DNA of 64,000 nucleotides from Harmonia axyridis. Taxonomy: Eukaryota; Arthropoda; Insecta; Coleoptera; Coccinellidae. The notes under the pieces were generated by a model. It was not told the origin of the DNA, ran no database searches, and saw only the letters and a program-made list of their open reading frames with translations. Shown here in pieces: positions 21,691 through 31,990 of this stretch. Location: contig NC_059501.1 in assembly GCF_914767665.1 (NCBI RefSeq), forward strand, positions 30,728,501 to 30,792,500. Reading direction: 5' to 3'. The translations under genes were made by a program, and so were the position numbers. Numbering within the stretch: position 1 is the first letter of the stretch; every line of letters begins with the position of its first letter.

Positions 21691-24600
21691 ATAATTGAAT
21701 TTGGTCTATAATTATCTACTGTGTAACTTTTTTTGCACATATACCACTCTTGCTCATTTAAGTAGATACCTGTGTTAGGATTTCATCCATCAAACATAAA
21801 TTGTTTAATTTTGTTAATGCATTAATGATGTCATTGAGAATGCTATTGTGGATTTTACTAATAAATCTGTGTAAATCCCAACTACTCTTATTCGTATTGT
21901 GAATTAGTCGGCCTCAAATAAGTACGTACTTAATGAGATATTAATTCAAAAAAACTTCAAGCAATGACTTTTTGCGCACAAGCATAACTATATGAATATT
22001 TCGAAATAATTTATCTAACAAATTCCCTCATGGATGTTATCGAAATACAGAAATGATGTAACCCTTCATCTGCTGCTAGCTCTTTTTCCAGGAAGCTTCA
22101 ATTCCGGTTCCCGTAGTTATTCGAATGCCTAGAAAAATTTGTGAAACGCGAAACAGATTGCACCATCTGGGTGATTTAAAATTCAAATACGACAAATGAC
22201 TGATTTCAAATGGGTAGAGTTTGCGGCAGCCATAGACGGAAAGAATAAAACATCCTCTCATCGAAATTAACTGAGGGTTTTTATGAAATGCTCGAATGAA
22301 ATTTCTGTTGCCATGATATAAATGAAGAAAAGAATTCCTTCATTTGGAAAAAGGTTTTTTTTTCTGCTTCAGGAAACGAAATACGACATTTTCAATTCAA
22401 GAAAAAATAAGAATTACCCACCATTGAATAAATATTAAATCCTTTCAGTTTCTAATTCCAAAGCAATAGCAGATTGGTCATTTTATTTCAAATACTCTAT
22501 ATTTGTATCAAATAGTTCGTTCGACGAATACATCATTGACATTTCAAAATGAAATTTTGTTATAATGGATTTCGAGAAGAGAATTGACTTGAAATTTTAG
22601 TCTCAACGCTAGACTTTTCGAAAGTGGTGAACACCTAACAAGAATTCTTTTTTGTTTTCTTGAATTTTTTGAGAGAACGGTGATTCCCAAGGACATAAGA
22701 TAACTCGGTCCCGAGCCTTAACCTTAAGCAGGCGCACCACGTGATTTACCTCGAGCGGCGCCCGTTGTAAATTTTCAGTCATCAAGGTTTCCTGATGTAC
22801 AATGATGGTAATAGTAAATGTTTTTGCGATAATTCTAACTGAGTTTGGCTCATATATGAAATTGAGTAGACATGAAGGACGTTGTCTTACATTTACAAGT
22901 ATTTCTCATCATTGATGATTGAATATAGTAATTTAAATACATACCTGTTGTAGAGAAAGTAGAGTAGAGAATTTAATGAAATGTATTTTAAAATTTGACG
23001 GTGACATGAATTTTTCATTTTATAGAAATACTAATGATTCTTAAGTTGCTTTTGAAAAATAACGTGTCTTTTTCTTCATTGAGACACAATGTATGAATTA
23101 TTTTATCAAAGCTCATTACGAAAAAACAAATATTCAATAATCACAATTTAAAAAAAATTATCAAATACTTCATTTCATAATCAAAATAGGAAAAATGGAA
23201 ACCCATGTTACCTTCTCTAAAAAAGTGAAACGAATTGGAAATGCAACTGGGAAGAATAACCAGAAGGCTTTCCACAGCAGACTCCAAAATTCATTACTAG
23301 AAAGCTACAAATTACAGCCGAAGCGTAATGTTTCCAAATGGTTGTTGTTGACATCTCAAGACGTATACATATTTTCTAAAAGTTTAACCCGCATTATGAT
23401 ATTGCCATTCCGCCGATAAATTTTCACGCCCGGACAGTTTTTCCACTCGTACTCCTCAGATACTTCCGCATTGTCTTCCTTTTCTGTTGTTCGTACAAGG
23501 TTACTTCCTTTTGTAATTTGCACTTATGTTGGAGTATTGTCCCATATATTTCGAATATCTTAGATATATAATATCTGTTTCTCTTAAAAAATGTATTGCA
23601 ACGAATAGTTATTGGTATATTTTAATCTTTCAAGTGAAGAAATTAAAACAAAATTTCTGGAATTCTGTGGCAAATCCATTCATTCTGCCTAGTAGAATGA
23701 AATTGTGCCTGAATAAGTCAGTTTCACTCAAATTTCATGGTTGAATTTTATTATATGCTGGAGAATTCAGTGCAAAATAATATAAAATACACGTACAGAA
23801 GACCTATTCTAACCTCGATTCTAACACTCGTTTCTTCGTGGCTCGTTTTTGAATTTTGAACTCGTTGAAGAATATCAATTCTACACTTGTATTATAAATA
23901 ACTATTCGTGAATTTTATCGATTCTGATATTATAATATAAGTTTATATATCTGATATAGACCTGATATATAAATGCATCGTCTATATTATTTCTCTATTT
24001 TCGAATAAAAAATTTATTTCCAAATTTGACATTTCGATCCGATAAAAAAATTTGATTTTTCATTAGTCCAATTTCTTTCTCAGGGTTCAAAAATTAGAAA
24101 TGGGATAAAGTCAATCAAAAATGAAAAATTGGAAATGAAACAATTAACTCTCATACCTAATTAAATCTAAAATTACTTATCTAAAAATCTTCAAACAAAC
24201 TTCAAATTTTAACGAGCCAATCCTCTTTTGTGGTATATGTTTCTTTATGTTCCTGAAGCTAACCTTAATTCAATCTTGAACCTGATGAATGATGGCTTTC
24301 AATGTTTCCTTCTAAGACGTCTTCTATTTCTATATTTTCTGATTTAATATTTGATAATTTGATTCAAGGGATTTTCTGATATTATATCATTCATTATAGT
24401 GTCCTTACAAATCCATATATCATTTCCCAATTTTTCCATCGTTTCATCGAGATTTTCTAACGTTTCCTTTGTTTGTTCAATTCACAGTTCAGTTTTATTT
24501 TTTCTTTTTAACTTCTAATCATGTTCATTTATAGCAATAACTTATTTTTCCATTTTTGCATTTTTTGTAAATTCTCTTTCATTTCATTCTCTAAATTTTT
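21691..24600. other. No gene recognised
   Basis: AT-rich, with no recognisable ORF. A GC-rich patch at 22690-22790 (CACGTG E-box and CGAGCGGCGCCCG) stands out and could be a conserved non-coding element. The block from 24000 to 24600 may belong to the LTR element whose gag-like frame begins at 24864, but frames are broken. Confidence 0.35.
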
Positions 24601-24615
24601 CATTTCTCCCTTAAT

Positions 24616-24864
24616 TTACTTCAAATTTCCTTTCAAAATTTTTATTGAAATTTCTTCCAAATTTTCCGCATGAAATGTTAATTGAATTTTCATGTATTCC
24701 TCAAAAATTTTCATTGCCTTCATCAAATCCAAAAGATTCGGTTCATTTCTATTTTCTTCAACAATTTCCAAATTTCTTTTTGCATTTACTTCATCCCCTT
24801 TTACTCCAATCATTGTTTTAATTCTCATTTTCATTTTTGAAATAGATTGGTGATGAGATTCCAA
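24616..24864 (-). CDS. Gag-like N-terminal ORF of an LTR retrotransposon
   Basis: An 82-codon ORF on the minus strand starts 67 nt downstream of a tRNA-Lys primer site. The peptide is charged and helical (EENRNEPNLLDLMKAMKIFE, then EEYMKI and NLEEISIK), as in the coiled-coil starts of many insect Ty3/gypsy gag proteins. No capsid or zinc knuckle is visible; the reading frame ends early and the following 600 bp is decayed. The call rests mainly on position behind the primer site. Confidence 0.4.
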   Translation of the reverse strand: MESHHQSISKMKMRIKTMIGVKGDEVNAKRNLEIVEENRNEPNLLDLMKAMKIFEEYMKIQLTFHAENLEEISIKILKGNLK

Positions 24865-24930
24865 TAAATATGTTTTAATATTTAATTCGATTTGAATTTT
24901 TCAAAACAAGCTGCAATAAAAATATTAATA

Positions 24931-24948
24931 GCCCCACGTTGGGCGCCA
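24931..24948 (-). other. Primer-binding site fitting tRNA-Lys
   Basis: The plus strand reads GCCCCACGTTGGGCGCCA, identical to the 3' end of animal tRNA-Lys (CTT type) with CCA as I recall it. On the minus strand this is a retroelement primer-binding site. The LTR should lie just above 24949 and would end ...AAAAAT, in line with gypsy-group LTRs that do not end in CA. I could not find a second LTR copy. Confidence 0.65.
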
Positions 24949-25369
24949 ATTTTTATGGACCGTCTATATATTTTTTTTTCGATAAAATATTCAATTTTAT
25001 TTACTGTCGGCAATTCGAGAAGTCATGCTATGTCGCTTTGCTTCGATGATAGAAATAACGTATTTTTGATGATGGCACTGAAGATGGCTCTTTAGCCGAA
25101 TCAAAATTCAGAATAGAATACTCGAAGTACAAACCATTTCTTATTTTTATGAATATGATTTTTCGATTCATAATGAGGTTGCATTGAAATAAAAACATGA
25201 CTGCTCTTTTGTTACTCATCAATATTTTGTATGATGATACTCACTTTCATTTATGTTTATGCCAAAGATTTTTATAAAAATATGAAACAGTTGTGTTGAA
25301 AAAGTGAGGCAAACCTTCTATTTTGATTATTTCTTGTGATCATAAGATATTATGTTTCATCTTCAGCAT

Positions 25370-25608
25370 CTTCTCCCAGCAGATATCCAAAACTACAGAA
25401 TTATGTAGGGAGAGAAAATTATCTCATAAGGCGTCTGTTTCTTCAGCATGTAGAAGGAGCCTTACAAGTAGATCTAATTCGAGATCAATACGAAGCAGCA
25501 TATCTAATATTTCAAAATATTCAAGTATCTTCGGCAACGGACCCAAGTTATTACACCCCCGAAACGAGATTTATCTCAGCGACATATTGCCGCCACTGGG
25601 GTTGGTAA
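25370..25608 (+). CDS. Possible host exon, unrecognised
   Basis: A frame without stops reads PKLQNYVGRENYLIRRLFLQ, HVEGALQVDLIRDQYEAAYL and IFQNIQ, then DPSYYTPETRFISATYCRHW. Its composition is unlike the low-complexity shadows around it. A pyrimidine/AG acceptor-like site (CTTCTCCCAGCAG) precedes it near 25371-25383. GT-type donors lie just before or after the stop, and a CCCACAG acceptor lies at 25649-25655. I do not recognise the family. A second plus-frame ORF overlaps it, so coding status is uncertain. Confidence 0.3.
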
Positions 25609-26169
25609 ATCTTTAATCCCGAGGGCTCCTGATCGATCCTTTATCGCTCCCACAGTACGTTGTTCTCATAGAACGGCAGCCCGCAATATGAAAAATTCGA
25701 GGATGGTCCTCTATTACGATGTTCTTACGTTGGAAGATTGAATGTTTCATCCTACATTTTTATAACTCTATTCTGAAAGGGTTTCTGATGAATAAATCGT
25801 GGAGATTATATGCAAATATTCCTTTTATGAGGAAGGGTATATGAAGTGGATCGTAAAAAGTTTGTGTCTCCCATCCAATGGAAATGTGAAACTGAGGATG
25901 AAATATCATCTTGATAACATGCTCACATTCGAAGTCGCCAAGGAGATTCATCACTTCGCATAATTTAGTTAAATGTGCCAAATATTTCCTTCAGATTTCA
26001 ACGGACAAAGTTATAATGGACTAGTTTTCATTTTTTTGTTAAGGATTAATTCTAGAAATTTAAGTAAAATGAAACAAAAATGCGGAAGAATCATTGAAAT
26101 ATCTCTAGAAATGAAAAAGTTATGGGACTTTGAAGTTGCGCTTGGAAGAATAATTTCATAGTACGTGTA

Positions 26170-26745
26170 AGTGTCGTGACGTCCCACACTAGACGACTGG
26201 TATTCGCAGAGTGCTTACGAATTCATTGGTGTACAATCACTTGTGCCGTTCGTGTCGTGTTTTGTTCGTTACACGATGGCTGAAATAACTTACTATATAC
26301 ATACATATAAATTACTTTTTTCTCTTTTTACTTTTTACTCCTCAGATAAATATGTTTTGCCATTGATAGACTTCAACAACCAGTACTCAACTAAAAACTG
26401 TTTATGAAACGTTTTTTAAATAAATCATCGTTATAAGTTGAACCATGATGAAGCAAACTCAAAAGTAGATACTTACTCGAAAAGTTCAACTCCTTTTATT
26501 TCTGCACTGACATAAGATGGATTTGAAGAAAAAAACTCCATCACTGCGAATATATCTATTTTAGGCAAATTGTCACTTTGTCCTTTCACGAAGCCTTCTT
26601 CCATTATGGTGACATAAAAGCAAAACTCGAGTTAAAACTACACTGTACAACTACAAACGGCACGAGAGCCTTGGCGCGGCTAAGTATTTGAACGTAATTT
26701 ATGGTGTAGCGATCACAGGCAAGAGCCGTGACGTCACAGACCAAA
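26170..26745. mobile_element. Internally deleted TIR element retaining a first exon
   Basis: Both ends carry GTGACGTC near the border (26177 and 26729) and a subterminal inverted word, TTGTGCCGTTCGT at 26250-26262 versus TCGTGCCGTTTGT on the minus strand at about 26665-26653. Between them lies an isolated first exon on the minus strand. The rest of the gene is gone, leaving about 575 bp. Exact ends and target duplication are not certain. Confidence 0.4.
26477..26604 (-). pseudogene. Isolated first exon of an insect transposon gene
   Basis: From the ATG at 26604 the exon reads MEEGFVKGQSDNLPKIDIFA then VMEFFSSNPSYVSAEIKGV and ends at a strong donor, GTAAGT (26476-26471). From memory, proteins of a widespread insect family that combine SWIM-like zinc and YqaJ nuclease domains start with the same ID.F.V..FF..N..(Y/F).SAE.KGV segment. 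No downstream exon is present in the window. The family assignment needs a search. Confidence 0.45.
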
Positions 26746-27305
26746 GACGTTCCGCGCTAAAATACGTAAATTTAAATAATCTATTTCTAAGTCATTTATT
26801 GATGGATTTTCAAATTTTTTTCACTGATTTATCAGTTTTGCTCTATATTTTAATTCTATCGTGTCAAATATAGTATTATCAACTTCACTAAACTAGTCCA
26901 TTGATAGTTTATTCTGTGTCAAGGCTAGGATGATGTGATGCGAGTGAATCACGAGTATTTTATTTTCATTCTAGCCGATTAACAGGCTATACTTTCTACA
27001 CGGCTGTTGGAGTAAACTTGAAAAGAATACGTTTATTTTTATTGAGTAACACCAATAGACACTCAAAAACATAATACGTCCAGTTATTTGATGCGAAGAA
27101 AGGGGTTGAGAGAAAATACCACTACGTGTCAGCTCAGCTTATTTCGAAACGAAATGATAGATCTCTAACATCCACCGATTCTTATGGGGTTTTCACAACA
27201 TTTTTTCAAACAATAATCTACGTTGTAGAATGACAATATTTTTAATTTGCGAATGAAAAAAAGCTTTCAGTTTTACGCAAAAGAATTGATTTATGTTCAA
27301 TAGAA

Positions 27306-28873
27306 AAGGTGGGCAAATTTCGATGTTTTGGCACTACAACTTTCAAACAAGAGGAGATAGACAAAATCTGATACCCCATTCATGGTCTCTTTTTCTGAGA
27401 AACTAACAAGAGTGGTATTCATTTTTGGCCACCTTCTTTTGTTTTCGAGTTATATGCGAAAATTGGAAAAATGGCGACATCCAAAAACATTTATATCTCC
27501 GCTAATACTGATGATAGAGCTCTGAAATTAAAACATTATACAGGCACTTTTTAACATTAAATCCAGTGGCGTGTTCGTCTTTTCAAAAGGCTTTTTAATT
27601 ACGAAGCTATGACCCAAAGTTATGTTTGTCAAATGGAAACACTAGATTTCTGTGCCATTCTTTGAAAGCTTAAATTTTTCTGATTTCAAAAATTTATAAC
27701 ATAGTATGGTTTGTATTGAAATGAATAACAGAAAATGGTCAAAAACCTTTTTTCATCGAAGAGTCTCAATATTTCTATGGTTTCAACTGTTGATGAGCAC
27801 TGCTTTCTATAACAAGAGCAGTGTCTTTCCGTCAATCTGATTATTTCTATGCTTTTTACTAATTTCTACAAAATTCGAATCTAGATATATTTTATAAAAA
27901 TAGTTTCGAAAATATAAATGAACTCGGACAAAATTTCCTAGGTTGCTTGAAGACAGTTTCAAATATTCATCTATTGAGTTCGGTGCGAAATATCGAGAAG
28001 ATGTGTCGACTGTGCATTGTGCAATTGTTGTCATTAGGTTAAATATTATTTCGTGTTTGTAATTAAATTGTTGAGTTCAATCATATATGCCTTGTTTCAT
28101 ATGATATTTAAAATGGATTGGTACTTGTGCGTATTCATTCTGGAGACCTATGAAAATAATCTTCTCATACATCCATCTCATTAAAACTCATTCGATTGAA
28201 ACATTCGATCTTGTGCCTCTTTTCGTTATTTCCAAATCCATTTTTAGATGAAAAATTTAGATAAACTATTTTTATAAAATATATCTAGATTCGAATTTTG
28301 TAGAAATTATTCAAAAGCATAGAAATAATCAGATTGACGGAAGGACACTGCTCTTGTTATAGGAAGCTCTATTTTTCTGTGCTTATCAACAGTTGAAACA
28401 ATAGAAATATTGGGACTCTTAGATAAAAACAGGTTTTTGACCATTTTCTATCATTTATATTAATACAAACCATACAATGTTTAATATTTTTGAAATGAGA
28501 AAGAATTAAGCTTTCAAAAAATAGCCAAGAAATATAGTGTTCCCATTTGAAAAAGCATAACTTTGGGTCATAGCTTCTTAATTAAAGACCCTTTTGAAAA
28601 GACAAGCACCCACCCCACTGGATTCTACGTATTGAAGTTCCTGCATAATGTTTCAATTTCAGAGCTCTATCATCAGTATAAGCGGAGATATAAATGTTTT
28701 TCGATACGCAATGTTTCCAATTTTCGCTTATAACTTGAAAACAAAAGAAAGTGGCCAAAAATGAATACTACCCTTGTTAGTTTCTCAAAAAAAAAAAACC
28801 GAGAAAGGGGTATTAGATTTTGTCTCCTCTGGTTTAAAAGTTGTAGTGCTAAAACATCGAAATTTTCCCACCC
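27306..28873. repeat. 1.57-kb foldback with ~610-bp arms
   Basis: The left arm (27306-27914) and right arm (about 28262-28873) are inverted copies with moderate divergence. The outer words GGTGGGCAAATTTCGATGTT and the right-end CATCGAAATTTTCCCACCCTG match. The inner words AGCAGTGTCTTTCCGTCAAT and ATTGACGGAAGGACACTGCT match. The ~347-bp centre is unpaired and holds no recognisable gene; a 75-codon ORF at 27807-28034 mostly follows from the arm. The right end carries CACCCTGTA, as in the other CAGGG elements. Confidence 0.8.
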
Positions 28874-28889
28874 TGTACGTACAAATCAC

Positions 28890-29170
28890 TGATATATTTT
28901 TAAAATATCCCTGAAAAAACTAAGGAAAATTATTACAGAATAGGTAAAACTATAATTTTGTGCAAAAAATAATCGACCATCATACAATGCTGCCCTCTAC
29001 TTAAATGTTTCGTGAAGAGAAAGAAGATAAGGTGAATGAATGTACAGCTACGTACTCCGTACAAAGTTTGTTCATCGCAGGAGCGCAAGAGGGGTACCTA
29101 ATGTTTGACTGATACGCGAAAGGCCACGTGGTTGTAATACCCATTCTGGAAAGTTAATGTCTATTAGATT
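28890..29170 (-). repeat. Dispersed repeat, copy 1 (partner at 38555-38870)
   Basis: The minus strand of this block aligns with the plus strand of 38555-38870. Shared words include CCACGTGGC, ACCAAACTT/ACAAACTTTGTACGG, TATATCAGTGATTTGT and GAGGGC(A/G)GCA(T/C)TGTA. In both copies the part near the CCACGTGG word encodes a similar peptide (FPEWVLQPRGLSRISQTL here, FPEEGLPPRGFPHIRQTL there), which suggests it was once coding. Family unknown to me. Confidence 0.6.
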
Positions 29171-29238
29171 TCGTTGTGCTCTCTCCATATTTTCAATTTG
29201 CCACATCGTATCTTTCCTTTGTTTTGGTAATATCCCAT

Positions 29239-29278
29239 GGCGTGGGAGCGCCATATTGGGCGTGGGAGCGCCATATTG
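29239..29278. repeat. Perfect 20-bp tandem duplication
   Basis: GGCGTGGGAGCGCCATATTG occurs twice in a row. Each unit contains a CGCCATATTG word. Probably recent replication slippage. Confidence 0.9.
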
Positions 29279-29726
29279 AAGTATAATTTGCGGCGCTTCG
29301 CCAAAACTATTGATTTTACAAGAAAATAAATGTATATACATAAATTGTATGAAATATTTTTTAATTTAATATCTCATATAACTGTTTTTATTATGAAATG
29401 GGCCGTATGGAAGATATTACAAAAAAACTCAACTTGGGAGTTTTTCCAAGAAGTTGGCGCTAGCGGTAAAAAATACGAATTGGCAAAGTTGAAATTCAGA
29501 AAGAGCATATCGAAATCTATAAATCAGCAATTTCGAAACTTCCGGAAATCTTTCCAGAGGGGACTACTGGACTATATATCAAACACCAAAACCTATTTCA
29601 CAATATATTTATTGTATTATTGAAATTGAAAACAGGAACAGAAATATTTTGTGAACAATTTGTAGTGACTCTGTTTGCCCAAGAGGTGGCGTTATGGGTA
29701 TCGCGCCACACTCTAGTGCGGATCCG

Positions 29727-29847
29727 GCGGTTTTATGAGGGCTGCCAGTCGCAGCAGAGTCACTTCTCCACGATAATGTGAGATGGGCAGAGATCGCTGG
29801 ATTGCCTAACTGATGAGTCCACCAGCGATCTCAGGGCGAAAAACCGC
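29727..29847 (+). ncRNA. Hammerhead-like core in a GC-rich structured segment
   Basis: CUGAUGA (29810-29816) is followed by GUCC (29817-29820), which can pair with GGGC (29834-29837), and then GAA (29838-29840). The next seven bases, AAACCGC (29841-29847), are the exact complement of GCGGUUU (29727-29733), giving a 7-bp stem III with U17 at 29734. This is the type III order. Stem I is weak: only AGG/CCU-type pairing is visible between 29735-29745 and 29804-29809, with mismatches at the cleavage site. The stem II loop (CCAGCGATCTC) is also the perfect complement of GAGATCGCTGG at 29790-29800. It could be a decayed ribozyme or another structured RNA. Confidence 0.4.
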
Positions 29848-29859
29848 AATCCCTAAAGG

Positions 29860-31378
29860 GAGGTCGCACCTACGACATTTGAGTCGAGAAAGACTCGCCA
29901 AAAACTCTATAACATGTTTTTCTAGAAAAAAATTATCTGTAGTTTTCGAGGTTGGACCGCTAAGTTGCATTTAATTATTCGATATCTCCACAAAAATGCT
30001 AGGATAAAAAATTATGAGTTTATATCGAAAGACATTCCTGTTTTAATTATTGTTGAACTAATCCAGAGCATGAGTAGATATGGGTAATATTCGGGGCTGT
30101 CACGCACAGGAAACTAACATACACTATTCTCGACTTCAAATTATGCAAATTTATCCGCTATATTCCGAATTTCATTCTGTTTCGGAATTCAAGGAATTCC
30201 CAACTTTGACAATTATAATTGGTTGTTTATGTCAAGAGGAGAAATAATATACCTGGTCAATGTCAACTGCGATATATAACACATAACGGCCTAATTGAAT
30301 TTCGATTTGAGTTCGATATGGTTACCAGCAGAGTGTGGAATTGTGGCGCCATCTGTATTCCACTTCGTACTTTCGCAATTGCCAAACTTTGTCCAATTCG
30401 AGTATGCAAATTTGAATTTCATGAGAGGATATGGATCAATATAATTCGTCAAAACTAAATTCTCTCTGAGGAATCAGCATCAGCAACTTGGTAATACATT
30501 GCAATGTAAGAAAAGCTGAAAGAATTATTCAAGAAATAATATAACTGACAAATGATTTACAGAGACTAATCGCAAGACACATAAATGATGACGAAATATC
30601 ATTACTTATTTCTAAAACGGGTCCTCAATTGAGTCAATCTTATATGGGTACAGTAATTTTCATCAATTTCAAATTCATATTGAAAATTTCAAAGCTTGAA
30701 AATACTTATAAGTTAACTGTTAAATTCCTCTATTTGAGTGGAGAATAGCAAGTCCCTTTCCAATTCAATAATTGAACAGCTAACCACTATCCTGCTGTAG
30801 GTAATTCTGTTTGGACTCTTGTTTTCTCATATTTCATACTTTGAAATCAATCAAGTAATGGAATTGCGGAATGCAGCACGTTTTAGTATATTATGTCCAA
30901 TTTTTCACAGTGACTCTGATGAAATTAGTAAATGAAAAATTTCATTTGAACGCTGTGAATCGAGGAGTTGACTTTTATTTTTTATTTTTTTTATGAAAAC
31001 TGTCGGGATTATAGTTAGATGACGCCATACATTTTTTTTATAGAAGGTTTAAATATGTCATATGTTCAGTCCTCTATCACTTATATGAATACTTTGAAAT
31101 CAATTCAGAGTTAACTAAAAAAAATTCAGTCAAGTAGCATATCCAGAAAAACAACATATCTACTATTTCAGCGAAAACAGAATTGACCTTTTTCATTTAG
31201 ACTTCGAAATCTATATTTTTCACACGTTTGAGAGAGATGTCGTTATTGCCACGAAAAAATGAATATTTTCCAAAGGAGAAGCAAACGAAATAATTCATGT
31301 TTTTTGTAACATTCTCAAAATATTGTCCTGTTTTATTTGTTTTAAGATTTAAAATTTTGTAGCTTTTTGTTTAACTTT
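29860..31378. other. No gene recognised
   Basis: AT-rich. At 29881-29900 a GAGTCGAGAAAGACTCGCC hairpin word recurs as CTCGAGAAAGACTCGCC at about 48803, suggesting a shared repeat end. The short ORF at 30219-30458 is not recognised. Confidence 0.35.
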
Positions 31379-31990
31379 CCTTCATTCTAAAACCCTCAGC
31401 ACCTACTGAGTGTTAAAACACTGCGTAAATTATTGATTAGAACTATGCATGATAAAACTGTGTATTTTGTTGGAACTGAACGTTGAATTTAAGATTGAAT
31501 GACGTAACCATCTCGGAAAATGTAAACTGTAAGTCCGTTTGCTTCACCGCAAAAGTTAGTATTGAAAATTGAATCTTTAAACCTATTCATTTCAATGAAT
31601 CCAATGATGGCCTTGTGACACATGGCCACCAAAGTCATGGTATCTTAATTCTATGTATTATTTTCTGGGGGATTTTTTGAAAGATAAGAGATATTCCTTT
31701 GAAAACACTTTAGGAAGTCGAGAGCTAGGAAATAAGTAGAAATTGAAGGACATCATTCTCAAAATTCATTTTCATACTGCTCTTTCAATACTAACTGTCA
31801 TGATTGAAGTGGATTCGAATTTTCTCAGAAAGTACGTACTTTTCCTGTAAAGTAAATTTATACACAGTTTATATTCTCTGAGATGGTTACGTCATTTTGT
31901 TTTAAATTCAATTTCCAGTTTCAAAAGAATTCACAGTTTTATGCAGAGTGTTATATAGTAGGTAATCAATAGGTGCTGAGAGAATGAAGA
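31379..31990. repeat. 612-bp inverted-repeat element (MITE/foldback)
   Basis: The outer words CTTCATTCT...CTCAGCACCTA (left) and TAGGTGCTGAGAGAATGAAG (right) are inverted. Matching continues inward: ATGACGTAACCATCTC on the left and GAGATGGTTACGTCAT on the right, then AGTTAGTATTGAAA (about 31554-31567) with TTTCAATACTAACT (about 31785-31798). The left arm has a ~45-bp insertion. No coding content. No clear target duplication. Confidence 0.7.

Noticed and set aside
23960..25010. An LTR pair around the gag-like ORF (similar CGTCTATAT words at 23971 and 24961)
   Set aside because: The similarity ends after about 40 bp and is mostly AT-rich; no TG/CA or AGT/AAT borders and no target duplication.
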